From the NCBI GenBank assembly GCA_945866505.1, contig CAMBHH010000184.1, forward strand, positions 1 through 6,669: a stretch of 6,669 nt of DNA, written 5' to 3'. Source of the stretch: Flavobacterium psychrophilum (lineage in GTDB: Bacteria > Bacteroidota > Bacteroidia > Flavobacteriales > Flavobacteriaceae). Under the pieces are notes generated by a model, which was not told where the DNA came from, ran no database searches, and saw only the letters and a list, made by a program, of their open reading frames with translations. How positions within the stretch are numbered: position 1 is the first letter of the stretch; each line of letters starts with the position of its first letter. The position numbers were made by a program, and so were the translations under genes. This document shows positions 5,169-6,669 of the stretch, piece after piece.

Positions 5169-6669
5169 TTAGGTTTTTTTTGGAGATTTAGTTCTCCTGA
5201 TTTTTGAAGTGGGATTACTCACGTGTTTTTGCAAAATTCGCTTTCCTTCTTCTTTCACATACTCTTTTTTGCGAAAACTCCAGACAATATCGCTAGCAAA
5301 TTTTCTCGTTTCTTCAATGTTTACAATTGGTTCAGGATAATCTTGTCCGATTTTGCAATTGTAAAATTGTTGCTCCATTTCGTTCATTTTCCAAGGTTCG
5401 TGCAGCAAAGAAACCGGAACTTCTGCCAATTCTGGAATCCATTGTTTGATGAAAATCCCATCGGCATCGTGTTCTTCTGAATTTTTAATTGGATTATAAA
5501 TCCGAATCGTGTTTATTCCAGTAGTTCCCGATTGCATTTGAATTTGCGGATAATGAATTCCAGGTTCGTAATCTAGAAATTGTCGTGCCAAAAAATGCAA
5601 TTCGCGCCAATCTTGCCATAAATTAAACGTGAAAAAAGAAACCACCATAGCTCGCATTCTGAAATTAATATAACCCGTTGCAACCAAGCATCGCATACAC
5701 GCATCGACAATGGGAACACCCGTTTTTCCTTCTTGCCAAGCCTTTATAAATGATTCGTTTTTTGGTTTAACCAATGCATCATAAGCCCGATTTACATTTT
5801 CGAATTCCATTCGACATTCGTCTTCAAATTTTTGAATAAAATGGCAATGCCAATGCAAACGTGAAACAAAATTGAGAATGGCTCGTTTGTTTTTGGACGT
5901 TTCATAAAACTGATTGGTATATTGATACACCATTCGCATACTGATATTTCCGTAGGCCAAATAAGGCGATAATCGGCTGCAACCTTTTCTGCTCAAAGCA
6001 GGTTTTGAAATGTGCTTGCTGTAATTGACGTAACGTTCTCTAACAAAACTGTCTAAATACCGCCAAGCCAAAATCTCGCCGCCCTGCTGAAAATTTTTGT
6101 TCGGCGTTGTGATTTCGGTTGATAAATCTTCGCCTTTTAATTTCTCAAACAAAAAATCTTTCAATTTTTCAATCTTTAAATCTTGTAATTCAATGTGTTT
6201 GATTTCTCCACGCATCACGTCTTCCCAACGTTTGTCCCAATGTTGTCTTGATTTAAGTTTTCTGATGACACCGTGCAATTGAAATTCTTTCCAAACAATA
6301 TTGTTTTTTTTGAAAAAATCCTGCATTAACACATCTCTATCAAAGGTGACTTTATTGCCAATTTCTTGGTGTGAAAAAACGGTTTGAATATCGAAATGTT
6401 TGACTAATTCTGAAAAAACGGCATCTACTTCGTTGTGAAAAAAATATAGTTTGGCATTTGAAGCATTCAGTTTTCGCTGCAAATCTTGAATCGATTCGTA
6501 AATAAATCGCCAATGTCTGGTATCGGCATCATCATAATTCATCACCGAGGGTTCGAAAACATAAACCAACAATAAAGGCAAACCAGATTGATGCGCATGT
6601 AACAAAGCCTCGTTATCTGTAAAACGCAAGTCTCGCTTAAACCAAACAATATTGATCGATTTTTTATTC
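5169..6669 (-). CDS. Photolyase/cryptochrome-family flavoprotein, atypical type (5' partial)
   Basis: The reading frame stays open to the window edge. Upstream of the TTG at 6629 it continues with [13 protein letters not shown], the standard beta-strand opening of the family, so the true start lies just beyond 6669. Residues here are counted from that TTG. The N-terminal photolyase domain runs to about residue 140. The FAD domain includes [15 protein letters not shown] (218-232), [15 protein letters not shown] (301-315), [15 protein letters not shown] (318-332) and [20 protein letters not shown]. It departs from E. coli CPD photolyase, aligned from memory. ELIWREF is RLHWHCHF (257-264), so Glu274 becomes Arg257. 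WMHNR becomes YINFR. NNGGWQW becomes HYPQIQM (359-365), so the FAD-proximal Trp382 becomes Ile363. The block [20 protein letters not shown] recurs in an uncharacterised bacterial subfamily as I recall it, so this is a distinct type rather than decay. The C-terminus is basic ([11 protein letters not shown]). Repair activity cannot be assumed. Confidence 0.88.
   Translation of the reverse strand, partial: NKKSINIVWFKRDLRFTDNEALLHAHQSGLPLLLVYVFEPSVMNYDDADTRHWRFIYESIQDLQRKLNASNAKLYFFHNEVDAVFSELVKHFDIQTVFSHQEIGNKVTFDRDVLMQDFFKKNNIVWKEFQLHGVIRKLKSRQHWDKRWEDVMRGEIKHIELQDLKIEKLKDFLFEKLKGEDLSTEITTPNKNFQQGGEILAWRYLDSFVRERYVNYSKHISKPALSRKGCSRLSPYLAYGNISMRMVYQYTNQFYETSKNKRAILNFVSRLHWHCHFIQKFEDECRMEFENVNRAYDALVKPKNESFIKAWQEGKTGVPIVDACMRCLVATGYINFRMRAMVVSFFTFNLWQDWRELHFLARQFLDYEPGIHYPQIQMQSGTTGINTIRIYNPIKNSEEHDADGIFIKQWIPELAEVPVSLLHEPWKMNEMEQQFYNCKIGQDYPEPIVNIEETRKFASDIVWSFRKKEYVKEEGKRILQKHVSNPTSKIRRTKSPKKT

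Noticed and set aside
6627..6629. TTG at 6629 as the true start of the first photolyase-family gene
   Set aside because: The frame upstream encodes [10 protein letters not shown], the conserved first strand of the photolyase domain, so the gene extends past the window edge.
1..6669. CRISPR array, insertion sequence, prophage or defence system
   Set aside because: There are no spaced repeats, transposase or integrase motifs, terminal inverted repeats or defence-family proteins. The genes present fit DNA photorepair, translation and cell-envelope functions.

Overview
The window looks like a piece of a Bacteroidota (Flavobacteriaceae-type) chromosome. It is AT-rich, no start codon has a clear Shine-Dalgarno sequence, two genes have a TAnnTTTG-type -7 box, and the proteins have a Flavobacterium-like flavour. 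Every gene is on the minus strand, so transcription runs from high to low coordinates. The taxonomic call is inference from composition and protein character.

Layout in transcription order: (1) 6669-5169, a photolyase/cryptochrome-family protein whose first few codons lie beyond the window; (2) 5166-4444, a DUF2071 (YqjF-like) protein; (3) 4442-4308, a 44-residue DUF2256 zinc-ribbon protein; (4) 4231-2900, an iron-sulfur (PhrB/FeS-BCP-type) photolyase whose frame is cut by an in-frame TAA at codon 444, with its remaining 67 codons intact at 2899-2696; (5) 2696-1407, a DASH-type cryptochrome; (6) 1325-381, a secreted MORN_2-repeat protein with a TonB C-terminal domain; (7) 275-6, ribosomal protein S15 (rpsO).

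Genes 1 to 5 form a compact light-dependent DNA repair/photoreception operon. Spacings are 2 nt, 1 nt, 76 nt, and a TAATG stop/start overlap if gene 4 is read at its ancestral length. Three divergent members of the photolyase/cryptochrome superfamily sit together: an atypical type lacking the FAD-proximal tryptophan, an Fe-S type associated with (6-4) photoproduct repair, and a CRY-DASH. Two small accessory proteins of unknown function lie between them. Genes 6 and 7 appear to be separate units, each with its own -7-like box.

The most notable observation is the nonsense codon in the Fe-S photolyase. It falls between the third and fourth cysteine ligands of the predicted [4Fe-4S] cluster, while the downstream frame remains intact up to the CRY-DASH start. 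No RNA gene, CRISPR array, insertion sequence or convincing intrinsic terminator was seen. No gap without a gene exceeds about 105 bases.
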